Shown one piece after another: positions 51,888-60,940 of a stretch of DNA of 64,000 bases. Position numbers and translations under genes: made by a program. The number at the start of each line of letters is the position of its first letter. The stretch's first letter is position 1. Below the pieces are notes generated by a model, which saw only the letters and a list, made by a program, of their open reading frames with translations, was not told the DNA's origin and ran no database searches. This DNA is from Pseudomonadales bacterium (GTDB lineage: Bacteria > Pseudomonadota > Gammaproteobacteria > Pseudomonadales > Halieaceae): assembly GCA_024234675.1 (NCBI GenBank), contig JACKNU010000002.1, positions 310,001 through 374,000 on the forward strand, written 5' to 3'.

Positions 51888-53048
51888 ATGGATTTTTCCC
51901 TCAACGATGACCAGCAGGCCTACGTGGCCAGTGCCCGCGCGTTCGCCGAGGGAGCCATGGCCCCCAACGCGGCGCGGTGGGACGAGCAGGCCATCTTTCC
52001 CAAGGACGTGCTGCGCGAGGCGGGCGAGCTGGGCTTCATGGGCATGTATACGCCGGAATCGGCCGGTGGCCTGGGTATGGGCAGGCTGGACGCCAGCCTG
52101 ATCGTGGAGGAACTGGCCAAGGGCTGCACCGCCACCGCCGCTTTCATCACCATCCACAACATGGCGACCAGCATGATCGGCAAGTACTGCAGTCTCGGGG
52201 TGGTCGAGCAGTGGTGTCCCGACCTGGTGACGGGGAAAACGCTGGCCTCCTACTGCCTGACGGAGCCCGGGGCCGGCTCCGACGCCGCCTCACTGCGCAC
52301 CAGCGCAGCGCGCGATGGCGACGATTACGTAATCAATGGCAGCAAGGTGTTCATTTCCGGCGCCGGTGATACCGATGTGCTGGTGGTCATGCTGCGCACC
52401 GGCGGCCCGGGGCCCAGGGGTGTGTCCGCACTGCTGGTGCCCGCCGACGCGCCGGGCATCTGTTACGGCAAGAAAGAGGACAAGATGGGCTGGAACGCCC
52501 AGCCAACCCGCATGGTCACCTTCGACAATGTGCGGGTGCCGGTGGGCAATCGCCTGGGCGAGGAGGGGCAGGGCTTCGCCATCGCCATGGAGGGCCTGGA
52601 CGGGGGCCGTATCAATATCGCCACCTGCAGCGTGGGCACGGCCCAGCAGGCGCTGGAGGAAGCCACCGCCTATGTGCAGGAGCGCCGCCAGTTCGATACC
52701 GCCATCGCCGATTTCCAGGCCACCCAGTTCCGCCTGGCCGATATGCTTACCGAACTGGTCGCGGCCCGGCAGATGGTGCGGCTGGCGGCCAGCAAGCTGG
52801 ACAATGGGGATGCGCAGGCCTCGACCTACTGTGCCATGGCCAAGCGCTTCGCCACCGATGCCGGTTTCACTATCTGCAATGACGCCCTGCAACTGTTCGG
52901 CGGTTATGGCTATATAAAGGAATACCCGATGGAGCGGCATGTGCGCGACACCCGCGTGCACCAGATCCTGGAGGGCACCAACGAAATAATGCGGGTGATC
53001 GTGTCCCGCCGCATGTTAATGGAAGGCGCATTGGAGGTAATCAAGTGA
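51888..53048 (+). CDS. Acyl-CoA dehydrogenase, probable isobutyryl-CoA dehydrogenase
   Basis: FAD-dependent dehydrogenase of 386 residues: SYCLTEPGAGSDAASLRT, VFISGAGDTDV, QFRLADMLTELVAARQMV, LQLFGGYGYIKEYPMER and the catalytic Glu366 in LEGTNEIMRVIV. A Glu at that position is typical of short/branched-chain ACADs. From the neighbours it should oxidise isobutyryl-CoA to methacrylyl-CoA. Start ATG with AGGAGAG upstream. Overlaps the next gene by four bases. Confidence 0.9.
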   Translation: MDFSLNDDQQAYVASARAFAEGAMAPNAARWDEQAIFPKDVLREAGELGFMGMYTPESAGGLGMGRLDASLIVEELAKGCTATAAFITIHNMATSMIGKYCSLGVVEQWCPDLVTGKTLASYCLTEPGAGSDAASLRTSAARDGDDYVINGSKVFISGAGDTDVLVVMLRTGGPGPRGVSALLVPADAPGICYGKKEDKMGWNAQPTRMVTFDNVRVPVGNRLGEEGQGFAIAMEGLDGGRINIATCSVGTAQQALEEATAYVQERRQFDTAIADFQATQFRLADMLTELVAARQMVRLAASKLDNGDAQASTYCAMAKRFATDAGFTICNDALQLFGGYGYIKEYPMERHVRDTRVHQILEGTNEIMRVIVSRRMLMEGALEVIK

Positions 53049-53833
53049 GTTGGAGTACATCGGAGAAACTGCAGGTCGAACTGCGCGGGCACACCGCCAT
53101 CATCACTATCGATAATCCCGGCGCCAACACCTGGGACACCGAGAGCCTGCCGGCACTCGAGGACCTGGTGGAAAAGCTCAATGCGGAGCGCGATATCTAC
53201 GCCCTGGTCATCACCGGGGCGGGGGAGAAGTTCTTCTCCGCCGGCGCCGACCTCAAGCTGTTTGCCGACGGCGACCCGGCCACGGCCCGCAGCATGGCGG
53301 ACTATTTTGGCCGGGCCTTTGAAACCCTGGCGGATTTCCGCGGTGTCTCCATCGCCGCGATCAACGGCTTTGCCATGGGCGGCGGACTGGAAGTCGCCCT
53401 GGCCTGCGATCTCCGCGTCGCCGAGGAGCAGGCCCAGATGGCCCTGCCCGAGGCGGGCGTGGGCCTGTTGCCCTGCGCGGGCGGCACCCAGCGGCTGTCC
53501 TGGCTGGTGGGAGAAGGCTGGGCCAAGCGCATGATTCTCTGTGGCGAGCGGGTCAACGCGGCCACCGCCGAGCGCATCGGCCTGGTGGAAGAAGTGGTGC
53601 CCAAAGGCGAAGCCCTGCAGCGAGCAATCGCCCTGGCGGAGCAGGCGGCCAAACAGAGCCCCACCTCGGTGAGCTTCTGCAAACGCCTGCTGCACAGCGG
53701 GCGCGACACGGTAATCGCCGCGGGCCTGGAAGGCGAGCGCGATCTCTTTGTCGAGTTGTTCTCCACCGCCGACCAGCGGGAGGGGGTCAACGCCTTCCTG
53801 GAAAAGCGCAAGCCCGAATGGAAAAACGGCTGA
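53045..53833 (+). CDS. Enoyl-CoA hydratase, probable methacrylyl-CoA hydratase
   Basis: Crotonase of 262 residues with GAGEKFFSAGADLKLFADGD (oxyanion loop), GFAMGGGLEVALACDLRVA (first catalytic Glu) and ALPEAGVGLLPCAGGTQRL (second catalytic Glu), so both acid/base residues of hydratases are present. Starts at GTG overlapping the upstream stop. In this operon the expected reaction is methacrylyl-CoA to 3-hydroxyisobutyryl-CoA. Confidence 0.9.
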   Translation: MSWSTSEKLQVELRGHTAIITIDNPGANTWDTESLPALEDLVEKLNAERDIYALVITGAGEKFFSAGADLKLFADGDPATARSMADYFGRAFETLADFRGVSIAAINGFAMGGGLEVALACDLRVAEEQAQMALPEAGVGLLPCAGGTQRLSWLVGEGWAKRMILCGERVNAATAERIGLVEEVVPKGEALQRAIALAEQAAKQSPTSVSFCKRLLHSGRDTVIAAGLEGERDLFVELFSTADQREGVNAFLEKRKPEWKNG

Positions 53834-53842
53834 GGAAAATCG

Positions 53843-54955
53843 ATGTCTGAGGCAGCAATCCTGTTCGAGGAACTTCCCGCCGGTGCCGGCAAGCTGGGCC
53901 GGGTGACCCTGAATGTCGCCGCCACCCTCAACTCCCTGACGCTTGATATGGTTGACCTGTTACAGGCACAGCTGGAGCAGTGGCGCGACGATGCCGAAAT
54001 CGGCGCCATTTTCCTGGAGGGCGCCGGCGAGAAAGCGTTTTGCGCCGGCGGCGATGTACAGGCCCTGTACGAGAGCGTTACCGCCACCCCCGGCGGGCCC
54101 TGTGAATACGCCGAGAGCTTCTTCCAGCGGGAGTACCGGCTGGATTACACCCTGCACACCTACCCCAAACCGGTGATCGCCTGGGGCCACGGCATCGTCA
54201 TGGGCGGTGGCCTGGGGGTCATGGCCGGCTGCTCCCACAAGGTGGTCACGGAAAAAACCCGCATCGCCATGCCGGAGGTCAATATCGCCCTGTTCCCGGA
54301 TGTGGGCGGCAGCTGGTTCCTGAACCACATGCCGGGCAGGTCCGGCCTGTTCCTGGCTCTCACCGGCGCCTCCATCAACGCCGCGGACGCCATCTACACC
54401 GGCATTGCCGACCGCTTTGTGTCCAGCGAGCGCCGGGCGGACGTGCTCGAGGCCCTGGTACGGCAGCGGTGGCAGGCTGATCCGGCAGCCAACCACGCCC
54501 TGGTCAGGCACACCCTGCGGCCTTTTGCGGAACAGAGCCTGAGCCAGTGCCCGGGCGGCCAGGTGGAGCCTCACCTGGGTTCCATCGCCAGCCTCTGCGA
54601 TGGCGATGACGTGCACCAGATCATCGCCAATATCCTCTCGCAACAAACCCGGGACCCGTGGCTGGCCAGCGCCCGGGACAGCCTCGCCTATGCCTCTCCG
54701 CTGGCCCTGATGTGGACTTTCCGCCAGCTGGCACAAACGCGCCTCGCCTCCCTGCGGGAGGTGTTCCAGGCGGAACTGGTGCTGGCCACCAATATCATGC
54801 GTCACCCGGAGTTTGCCGAGGGCGTGCGCGCCCTGTTGATCGACAAGGATCGCAAGCCCGACTGGCAGTTCCGCGATACCCGCGAGGTGCCCGCGGCGGT
54901 GCTCGATGCCTTCTTTACCGCCCCCTGGGAGCAGCATCCCCTGGCGGACCTGTAA
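53843..54955 (+). CDS. 3-hydroxyisobutyryl-CoA hydrolase
   Basis: Crotonase-fold thioesterase of 370 residues, longer than hydratases owing to the HIBCH C-terminal extension. Motifs: GAGEKAFCAGGDVQALYES, AWGHGIVMGGGLGVMAGCSHKV, AMPEVNIALFPDVGGSWFL, and FQAELVLATNIMRHPEFAEGVRA in two parts, typical of HIBCH. Releases 3-hydroxyisobutyrate for the following dehydrogenase. Nine bases after the hydratase. Confidence 0.93.
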   Translation: MSEAAILFEELPAGAGKLGRVTLNVAATLNSLTLDMVDLLQAQLEQWRDDAEIGAIFLEGAGEKAFCAGGDVQALYESVTATPGGPCEYAESFFQREYRLDYTLHTYPKPVIAWGHGIVMGGGLGVMAGCSHKVVTEKTRIAMPEVNIALFPDVGGSWFLNHMPGRSGLFLALTGASINAADAIYTGIADRFVSSERRADVLEALVRQRWQADPAANHALVRHTLRPFAEQSLSQCPGGQVEPHLGSIASLCDGDDVHQIIANILSQQTRDPWLASARDSLAYASPLALMWTFRQLAQTRLASLREVFQAELVLATNIMRHPEFAEGVRALLIDKDRKPDWQFRDTREVPAAVLDAFFTAPWEQHPLADL

Positions 54956-54974
54956 TCACTAACGGAGAGTAACC

Positions 54975-55859
54975 ATGGCAAAGGTCGCGTTTATCGGCTT
55001 GGGTAATATGGGCGGGCCGATGGCCACCAACCTGGTAAAAGCCGGGCACGAGGTGACGGTATTTGATTTATCCGAGGCCGCCTGCGAGCAGTTGCGGGCG
55101 GCGGGCGCGGCGGTGGCGGAGAGTGCCGGGGCCGCGGCGGCGGGTGTCGACTATGTGCTCTCCATGCTGCCCGCCGGCAAGCATGTCGCCGCGATCTATC
55201 TCGGCGATGAGGGACTGCTGGCGCAGCTGGACGCCTCCATCACGGTGCTCGATTGCAGCACTATAGACGCCGCCACGGCGCGTCGGGTGGGAGAGGCGGC
55301 GGCCGAGTTGGGCATCGGCTTCATGGACAGCCCGGTCTCCGGTGGGGTGGCAGCGGCGGCCGCCGGGACCCTGGCGTTCATGTGCGGCGGCAGCGCCGAG
55401 ACCTTCGCCAGGGCGCGGTTGATCCTGGCCGACATGGGCAAGAATATTTTTCACGCGGGTCCCGCCGGCGCCGGCCAGGTGGCCAAGGGTTGTAACAACA
55501 TGCTGCTGGCCATCCACATGATAGGCACCTGCGAGGCACTGGAAATGGGCGCGCGCAATGGCCTGGATCCGAAGGTCCTGTCGGAGATCATGCTCGCCAG
55601 TTCCGGGCGCAACTGGTCGCTGGAGGTGTATAACCCCTACCCGGGAGTCATGGAGAACGCGCCGGCCAGCAATGGCTACAAGCCGGGTTTCATGGTCGAC
55701 CTGATGGTCAAGGACCTGGGGCTGGCACTGGAGATCGCCGAGCAGAGCAGCTTCAATAACCCGATGGGACAGCTGGCGCAAGAACTGTACAGACAGCACC
55801 AGCAGGACGGTAACGGCGAGCGGGATTTTTCCAGCATCCTGGAAAAATTACGGAGCTGA
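54975..55859 (+). CDS. mmsB: 3-hydroxyisobutyrate dehydrogenase
   Basis: Oxidises 3-hydroxyisobutyrate to methylmalonate semialdehyde. The 294-residue protein has the signature FIGLGNMGGPMATNLVKAGH at the N-terminus, DSPVSGGVAAAAAGTL (substrate motif) and the catalytic Lys171 in GAGQVAKGCNNML. The ending GERDFSSILEKL is typical. Its product would be the substrate of the acylating dehydrogenase that opens the operon. AGAGTAAC precedes the ATG. Confidence 0.95.
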   Translation: MAKVAFIGLGNMGGPMATNLVKAGHEVTVFDLSEAACEQLRAAGAAVAESAGAAAAGVDYVLSMLPAGKHVAAIYLGDEGLLAQLDASITVLDCSTIDAATARRVGEAAAELGIGFMDSPVSGGVAAAAAGTLAFMCGGSAETFARARLILADMGKNIFHAGPAGAGQVAKGCNNMLLAIHMIGTCEALEMGARNGLDPKVLSEIMLASSGRNWSLEVYNPYPGVMENAPASNGYKPGFMVDLMVKDLGLALEIAEQSSFNNPMGQLAQELYRQHQQDGNGERDFSSILEKLRS

Positions 55860-55894
55860 AACCCGGGCTGAACCTCCGGCCAAGCCCCCACCCC

Positions 55895-55920
55895 GTAGGG
55901 TCGAATTCATTCGACCAATA
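55895..55920. repeat. Palindromic dispersed repeat, copy 2
   Basis: GTAGGGTCGAATTCATTCGACC and flank. Same core as copy 1, in the forward orientation. A 185-base gap after mmsB holds copies 2-4 and nothing else recognised. Confidence 0.65.
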
Positions 55921-55948
55921 AACCCGCAGGCCACGCCCCACAGATCCC

Positions 55949-55973
55949 GGGCCGAATGAATTCGGCCCTACAG
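55949..55973. repeat. Palindromic dispersed repeat, copy 3 (inverted)
   Basis: GGGCCGAATGAATTCGGCCCTAC, the reverse orientation of copies 2 and 4 with compensating changes in both arms (GTC/GAC replaced by GCC/GGC), so the stem is kept. Confidence 0.65.
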
Positions 55974-56011
55974 GGATATGGTGTTACCCGCATCCGGCCC
56001 TCCCGCGAACC

Positions 56012-56034
56012 GTAGGGTCGAATTCATTCGACGG
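56012..56034. repeat. Palindromic dispersed repeat, copy 4
   Basis: GTAGGGTCGAATTCATTCGAC, forward orientation, ending ten bases before the stop of the exosortase partner gene. Confidence 0.65.
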
Positions 56035-56044
56035 ACAAAGTCCC

Positions 56045-56662
56045 TCAGCCGGTGTTGTTGCCGGTATACAAGAGTTTTTCCAGCAGCGGCGTGTGGCGAC
56101 TCTGCCAGGCCCACACCATTACCGGCAGCACCGGCGGAACGATCAGGACGCTTAACTGGTAGAGAATACCGATCACGTTGGGGCCCGGCACCATTACCCC
56201 GGGCTGTTCCAGGAACAGGGGCCCCAGGGTGACCATCAGGTCTTTCATGCACAGCATGACCAGGCCCGAAAAGATAAAGGGGTACAGCATGAGCAGCCCC
56301 CAGAAGAAATCCGCCAGGTAGTGTTCCTTTTCCGTGGCGAAGTGCAGCGCCGCGTAGAAGGGAATGGAGTAGGTGAGGATACGGGTATTGATCCTGAATC
56401 CCAGCCCCGCATCGGGCTCGCTGGCCGGTACCAATTGTCCCGCCACGTCGTCCAGGCGGGTCATCAGCACTGCATTCGCTCCCTCCTGGTACACCACGCT
56501 GACGATATCAGGGAACCAGTGACTGAGGGTCAGGTGCACCAGGCCTATCACCGGGGTCACGGCAGCGGCGCTGAGCAAGGTCCACAGGGCAAAGCAGGGT
56601 ATCAGCAGCAGGAAGACGAACAGGGTGAACTGGCGAAAGTGATTCTTTTCAGGCAGCGGCAC
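56045..56662 (-). CDS. Exosortase H-associated membrane protein
   Basis: A 205-residue integral membrane protein with about four membrane segments: FTLFVFLLLIPCFALWTLL near the start, a soluble loop of about 100 residues (WFPDIVSVVYQEGANAVLMTRL), then YLADFFWGLLMLYPFIFSGLVML and LYQLSVLIVPPVLPVMVWAW. Position and organisation match the partner protein encoded next to exosortase H. Its function is unknown but presumably supports sorting. Starts at GTG 56662 and overlaps the exosortase gene by 14 bases. Confidence 0.8.
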   Translation of the reverse strand: MPLPEKNHFRQFTLFVFLLLIPCFALWTLLSAAAVTPVIGLVHLTLSHWFPDIVSVVYQEGANAVLMTRLDDVAGQLVPASEPDAGLGFRINTRILTYSIPFYAALHFATEKEHYLADFFWGLLMLYPFIFSGLVMLCMKDLMVTLGPLFLEQPGVMVPGPNVIGILYQLSVLIVPPVLPVMVWAWQSRHTPLLEKLLYTGNNTG

Positions 56663-57155
56663 TGGCGGCCTCTCCCGGATGGCGCGCCAGATAGCGCAGG
56701 TAGAGCACGAAAACGATCAGCACATCCAGCATGATCAACGCGGGCCACAGGTAGAGGTGGAACCAGGAGAAAAACTCCAGATTCCAGTTGCCCAGGTAGA
56801 ACAGGCTGATGATGCGCAGGATGTTGAGTACCTGGATCGCCAGGAATCCCAGGGCGATGGCCGCCAGCCTGGCGCGCCAGGGGGCGGGGAAGGCGAGCAC
56901 CGCGGCAATCAGGACGATGGTTGCCTCCACGCCGTTGCAACCCGCCTCGATGGAAACGGCGAAGCCGGTATCGGTGAACTGCAGCACCTTGCCATAGGCC
57001 TGCACGGAGGCATCGAAGGGCAGGATCAGGGCGGCGCTGATTTTCGCCAGCATGGCCGTGAAGGGCAGCACCAGGTGCTGCTGAACGCTGGTCTGCATTT
57101 CAAGGGTAAACAGGCCGACCAGTACCACCAGGAAAATAACAACGAATCGCTTCAC
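56649..57155 (-). CDS. xrtH: Exosortase H (IPTLxxWG-CTERM type)
   Basis: Membrane Cys-protease-like transpeptidase that handles proteins with a PEP-CTERM-like C-terminal signal. The 168-residue protein has the catalytic triad of exosortases: Cys73 in EAGCNGVEA, Arg114 in NILRIISLFY and His133 in FSWFHLYLWP. It has about five membrane helices. Start placed at GTG 57155. A TTG at 57164 would add three residues. The short length is normal for XrtH. It should act on surface proteins with an IPTLxxWG C-terminus encoded elsewhere; none is present here. Confidence 0.88.
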   Translation of the reverse strand: MKRFVVIFLVVLVGLFTLEMQTSVQQHLVLPFTAMLAKISAALILPFDASVQAYGKVLQFTDTGFAVSIEAGCNGVEATIVLIAAVLAFPAPWRARLAAIALGFLAIQVLNILRIISLFYLGNWNLEFFSWFHLYLWPALIMLDVLIVFVLYLRYLARHPGEAASAAA

Positions 57156-57215
57156 ACCGGACAACCCAGGTTCAAATCTGGAGCGAATGTTAGCACATAC
57201 CCGCGCTGCGGCACC

Positions 57216-58121
57216 TCACTGCCCATCGCCTGCCTCGCCCGAAATAAGGCGGAAATCGATACTGGTCAGGCGCTCGTAGTCGTAGGCGCTGATGGTGAAA
57301 AACAACGGGTACTCGCTGCTGTAAATGAAGTGATGTTTACCCAGGGTGAACAATTCCAGGCGGACTGTTCCCCCCAGGCTCTCGACCTCCAGCAGCAGTT
57401 CGGCCTCGGCATCGGCCAGGTCGCGCTGCTGGTCGCCGTCGGCGATGCCGTCTACCTGCAGGCTGCGCAGCGCGGTCAGCAGGGCTTCCAGTTCGCGCTC
57501 TTCCGGCTGGCGACCGAGGCCGGAGCGCCACTCTCCCCCCTGCCAGCTGAGGCTGTAGCTGTCGGCGTTGATGCGCAGGGGCGTGCGGATCTGCAGCAGC
57601 TTGCGATCCAGCCAGGCGCCGCTGTGGCCGGGGGCATCATAGGCGTTGAAGGAGATGTTGTAGATGGCGTTCTGGTCCGCGTTGCGCACGTGGACCTTGC
57701 GAAATCCCGGTGACTTGCCCAGGAAAAACGTTCCCAGCAGTTGGTTGTCGCCCAGCAGGCGAATGCGTCGCTGGTAGTAGTATGGCGCCACCTGGAACCG
57801 TTGCCTGGCGGCGATGGTGTCGGCAACAGGCCACCGGGTTTCGTCGCCGGTAAGGGCGTCCAGCAGCTTGTCGATCATGGCGGTATCGGCGGGCAGGTCT
57901 TCCAGCTCCGGCAGCAGCCAACGATCCCCGACCTTCTTCAGCAGGGTTTCATTGTCGTACTCGTCGCCAACGAAAATCTCGTCGATGCTGGCGCGATCGA
58001 AACCGGCAAAGGTCTCCATGGATTGTGCCTGCCGGTCGACCGTCTGCGGCCAGTAGACTGTGACCACCAGGACGCTCTGTATCGCCAGTATGAGCAGCCC
58101 CGCCAGTACCAACTGCTTCAT
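57216..58121 (-). CDS. DUF4340 protein of the Gld-like ABC cluster
   Basis: A 301-residue envelope protein: one N-terminal membrane anchor (LVLAGLLILAIQSVLVVTVYW), then a soluble beta-rich domain with WLLPELEDLPADTAMIDKLLDAL and FFLGKSPGFRKVHVRN. DUF4340 proteins commonly follow GldG-like genes. Function unproven, perhaps accessory to the ABC complex in the periplasm. Start ATG 58121 overlaps the upstream stop (ATGA). Confidence 0.85.
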   Translation of the reverse strand: MKQLVLAGLLILAIQSVLVVTVYWPQTVDRQAQSMETFAGFDRASIDEIFVGDEYDNETLLKKVGDRWLLPELEDLPADTAMIDKLLDALTGDETRWPVADTIAARQRFQVAPYYYQRRIRLLGDNQLLGTFFLGKSPGFRKVHVRNADQNAIYNISFNAYDAPGHSGAWLDRKLLQIRTPLRINADSYSLSWQGGEWRSGLGRQPEERELEALLTALRSLQVDGIADGDQQRDLADAEAELLLEVESLGGTVRLELFTLGKHHFIYSSEYPLFFTISAYDYERLTSIDFRLISGEAGDGQ

Positions 58122-60940
58122 TGGCTGACCAGCCCCGCGGCGTAGCGCCGTTTGCGCAGCAGCGCGCGCAGCCAGTGCACCAGCAGCAACAACAGCAGCC
58201 ACAGCAGCGCCGCGCCATAGTTCAGGTACTCGATAATGGCCTGCCCCTGGCGCTCCATGGGTGGCAGGGTGCGGTTGAAATGGGCGCGCGAGCGGATCTG
58301 CGTCAGCTCGTCATCCTGCAGGGCCCAGTCCAGGGTGTTGAGGAGCAGCTCTACGGGCCCCAGGTACTGGGTGCCGCTGGCCATCACCTGGCCGCCGAGA
58401 ACCTGGTCGTCCAGGAAATCGTTGGAGCTGAACAGCACGACGCGAGCCGACTCGGGGGAGCGCATCAGCAGGCTGCCGCCGCCGCCCGCGGGGCCCCCCT
58501 CGGCTCGTGGATGCGGCCCTGTCGCGAAGAAGGAATCGAAACGCCCCTGCAGCGCGACCCCCAGCTTATAGCTGCGCCGTTCCGTCTCATCGGCGGCGCT
58601 CGCCGCCCCGGGCATGATATTCATGCTCTCGCTCAACCAGGATTGGGGTGAACTGGTAAGCAGTGTGGCCAGCTGCTGACCGCTGCGCGGGGTGACGTCT
58701 ATGGGTGACGACCAGGCCATGGTCAGCTGCGGAAGGTTGGCCGTCACCGGGTTGGTGGCGGAGAGGCCGGGCCGCCGCAGGTCGATGAAGTAGGGATAAT
58801 CGAGCATTTGCACGTCGCGGAAACTGTATTCTCCCGCGCTGCGGCGCACCGGTGTCGGGAAGGCGGCACTGTGCTCATCCAGGACCAGAGCCTGGCGGAT
58901 GCCGAGACCCTGGTGCTGCAGCCAGTCCTGCAGACCACTGTCCCAGTCCTGCAGGCGCAACTCGCCATCGCTGAGCTCGGCGGTAAAGGGCGAGGTGGCC
59001 AGCACCACCGTGCCCCCCCGCATCAAAAACTGGTCGATAGCGAATACCGAGCTGGCGTCCAGCCGGTGGGGGGCGACCACGGCCAGGATGTCCGCATCGA
59101 CGGCCACGGCGCCGTCGGTGAGATCTTCCATGCGGATGCTGTAGTCGCGGGTGATGGCCTGCTCCAGCTGCTTGAAGGTCGGTCCCCCCAGGTTGAAGCG
59201 CGCCATCTGCTCGTCTACCCGGGGGACCGACAGGGCCACCGTGCGGGTAAAACCACTGGCAAACCGCTTGAGTCCCGCATCCAGGACCTGGCGAAACCCC
59301 GTCGGGTCGAAATCATCCGTCGGCAGCTGCACCACCTGGTGGGTATCCGCCAGGGTGAGGTAGAAGTAGAAGGCCTGTTCGCTGTCCAGTGCCGTTACCA
59401 TGGGGCGAAAACCCCACTCCTGGGCAATCTGGCGGGCCACGACCCCATCGCCCGCCTCGGGCTGGATGAACCGCACGCTGAACTTGCCCCCCGAGCGCGC
59501 TACCACGTCCTGCAGCTGGGCCTGGATCGAGTCGCGATAGGCGCGCAGGGCGTCGGGCAGCACGGCATCTGCGGACACATAGGCGATAAACTCGACCGGT
59601 TCGTCGATCCGTTCAAACAGGCTGCCGCCCATCTGGTAGTTGTACAGCACGCTCTTGATGGCCCGGGTAACATCGTATTCCGGGTTGCGCAGCAGCACAT
59701 CGGCGCCGGCGTTGGCCGCCGTGCGCACCTCGATCAGGTCATTGAAATCCAGGGTTTCGTGCTCGCTGCCATACTGCACCAGGATATTGAAATAGGAACT
59801 CACCAGTGCCGACTGGTAGCGATCCGCTACCTGGAAAGGCGTGGCCTGGATACCGTAGCGCTCATTGGCCTCCTGTTCCAGCCGCGGGTGCTCGGCCGGG
59901 TCGATTATCTCCACCCGGACCTTGCCGCCGCCGGCCACTTCGTATTCTCGCAGCAGATCCCGCAGTTGTGGCACCAGGGGCGCCAGCAGGGGGTGGGTCT
60001 TGGCACTGAAATACCCCCTGATCAGCAGCGGTTCCTGCAGCTGCTCGAGAAAGCGGTGGGTGGGTTCCGAAATCGAGTAGAGCCGGCCCTCGGTGATGTC
60101 CAGGCGCAGCTGCTCCATGCGCGCGAGCCAGACGTTGGCCAGCAGCAGGTTGGCCAGCAGCAGGGCGATGCCGGCGCGCCAGTAGCGATGCCGCCCGCCA
60201 GCGGCGCCCCCGGCCCAGCGCAGTTTCTGCAGCGAGTAAGTGTTGAGGGCGAGGAAGCCCATGGTGAGGCTCAGGTAGTAAAACAGGTCGCGAATATCCA
60301 GTACGCCGCGGGTGATGCTGTCAAAGCGGGCGCCGCTGCCCAGCAGGCGCAGGCGCTCGCCAAGCCGGTTGTCGAAAAAATCGGTTACCGTGCTGCTGCC
60401 GACCAGGTACAGCAGGCCGCACAGCGCCACCGTGCCGATCAGGCTGACGATGGGATTGTCTGTGCGCGAGGATATGAACAGGCCGGCGCTGAGGTAGGTG
60501 GCACCCAGCAAACAGGTGGCGAGGTAGCCGCCCAGCACCGGCCCCCAGTCCAGGTCCGCCATCAGGGCAACGGTGATCGGCAGGGGCAGGGTGGCGATGA
60601 GGGCCAGTAGCAGCAGGCTGAAGCAGGCGCGGAACTTGCCCCACACGAAGCGCCACAGGGGCGCCGGCTGGGTCAGCACGTGCTCCAGCGTTCCGCTGCG
60701 CCGCTCCTCGCTCCACATGCGCATGGTGAGCGCGGCGCACAGGAAGATGAGCAGAATCGGCATCCACTCGAACAGGGGGCGGATATCGGCGGTGTTGCGG
60801 GCAAAGAAAGATTCGACCCAGAAGAATATGAAGAAGGCCGCCGCGCTGAACGTGGCGAGGAACAGCCAGGCTACCGGCGAGGAGAAGAACAGCAGGACTT
60901 CCTTTTGCGCGACCCGGCGGGCGACATTGCTATGCCCCAT
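58118..60940 (-). CDS. Fused ABC-2 permease and GldG-type periplasmic protein
   Basis: A 940-residue fusion. Residues 1-240 form a GldF/NosY-like ABC-2 permease with six helices (first: SPVAWLFLATFSAAAFFIFFW; motif RSGTLEHVLTQP). A short linker and one more helix (AGIALLLANLLLANVWL) lead into a GldG-like domain (about 280-880): DITEGRLYSISEPTHRFLEQL, EYEVAGGGKVRVEIIDPAEHP, GGTVVLATSPF. A last helix (ALLWLLLLLLVHWLRALL) anchors the C-terminus. In Bacteroidota, GldA-GldF-GldG support gliding. Here the role is probably envelope export or assembly. It overlaps the ATPase gene by 11 bases. Confidence 0.88.
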   Translation of the reverse strand: MGHSNVARRVAQKEVLLFFSSPVAWLFLATFSAAAFFIFFWVESFFARNTADIRPLFEWMPILLIFLCAALTMRMWSEERRSGTLEHVLTQPAPLWRFVWGKFRACFSLLLLALIATLPLPITVALMADLDWGPVLGGYLATCLLGATYLSAGLFISSRTDNPIVSLIGTVALCGLLYLVGSSTVTDFFDNRLGERLRLLGSGARFDSITRGVLDIRDLFYYLSLTMGFLALNTYSLQKLRWAGGAAGGRHRYWRAGIALLLANLLLANVWLARMEQLRLDITEGRLYSISEPTHRFLEQLQEPLLIRGYFSAKTHPLLAPLVPQLRDLLREYEVAGGGKVRVEIIDPAEHPRLEQEANERYGIQATPFQVADRYQSALVSSYFNILVQYGSEHETLDFNDLIEVRTAANAGADVLLRNPEYDVTRAIKSVLYNYQMGGSLFERIDEPVEFIAYVSADAVLPDALRAYRDSIQAQLQDVVARSGGKFSVRFIQPEAGDGVVARQIAQEWGFRPMVTALDSEQAFYFYLTLADTHQVVQLPTDDFDPTGFRQVLDAGLKRFASGFTRTVALSVPRVDEQMARFNLGGPTFKQLEQAITRDYSIRMEDLTDGAVAVDADILAVVAPHRLDASSVFAIDQFLMRGGTVVLATSPFTAELSDGELRLQDWDSGLQDWLQHQGLGIRQALVLDEHSAAFPTPVRRSAGEYSFRDVQMLDYPYFIDLRRPGLSATNPVTANLPQLTMAWSSPIDVTPRSGQQLATLLTSSPQSWLSESMNIMPGAASAADETERRSYKLGVALQGRFDSFFATGPHPRAEGGPAGGGGSLLMRSPESARVVLFSSNDFLDDQVLGGQVMASGTQYLGPVELLLNTLDWALQDDELTQIRSRAHFNRTLPPMERQGQAIIEYLNYGAALLWLLLLLLVHWLRALLRKRRYAAGLVSQ

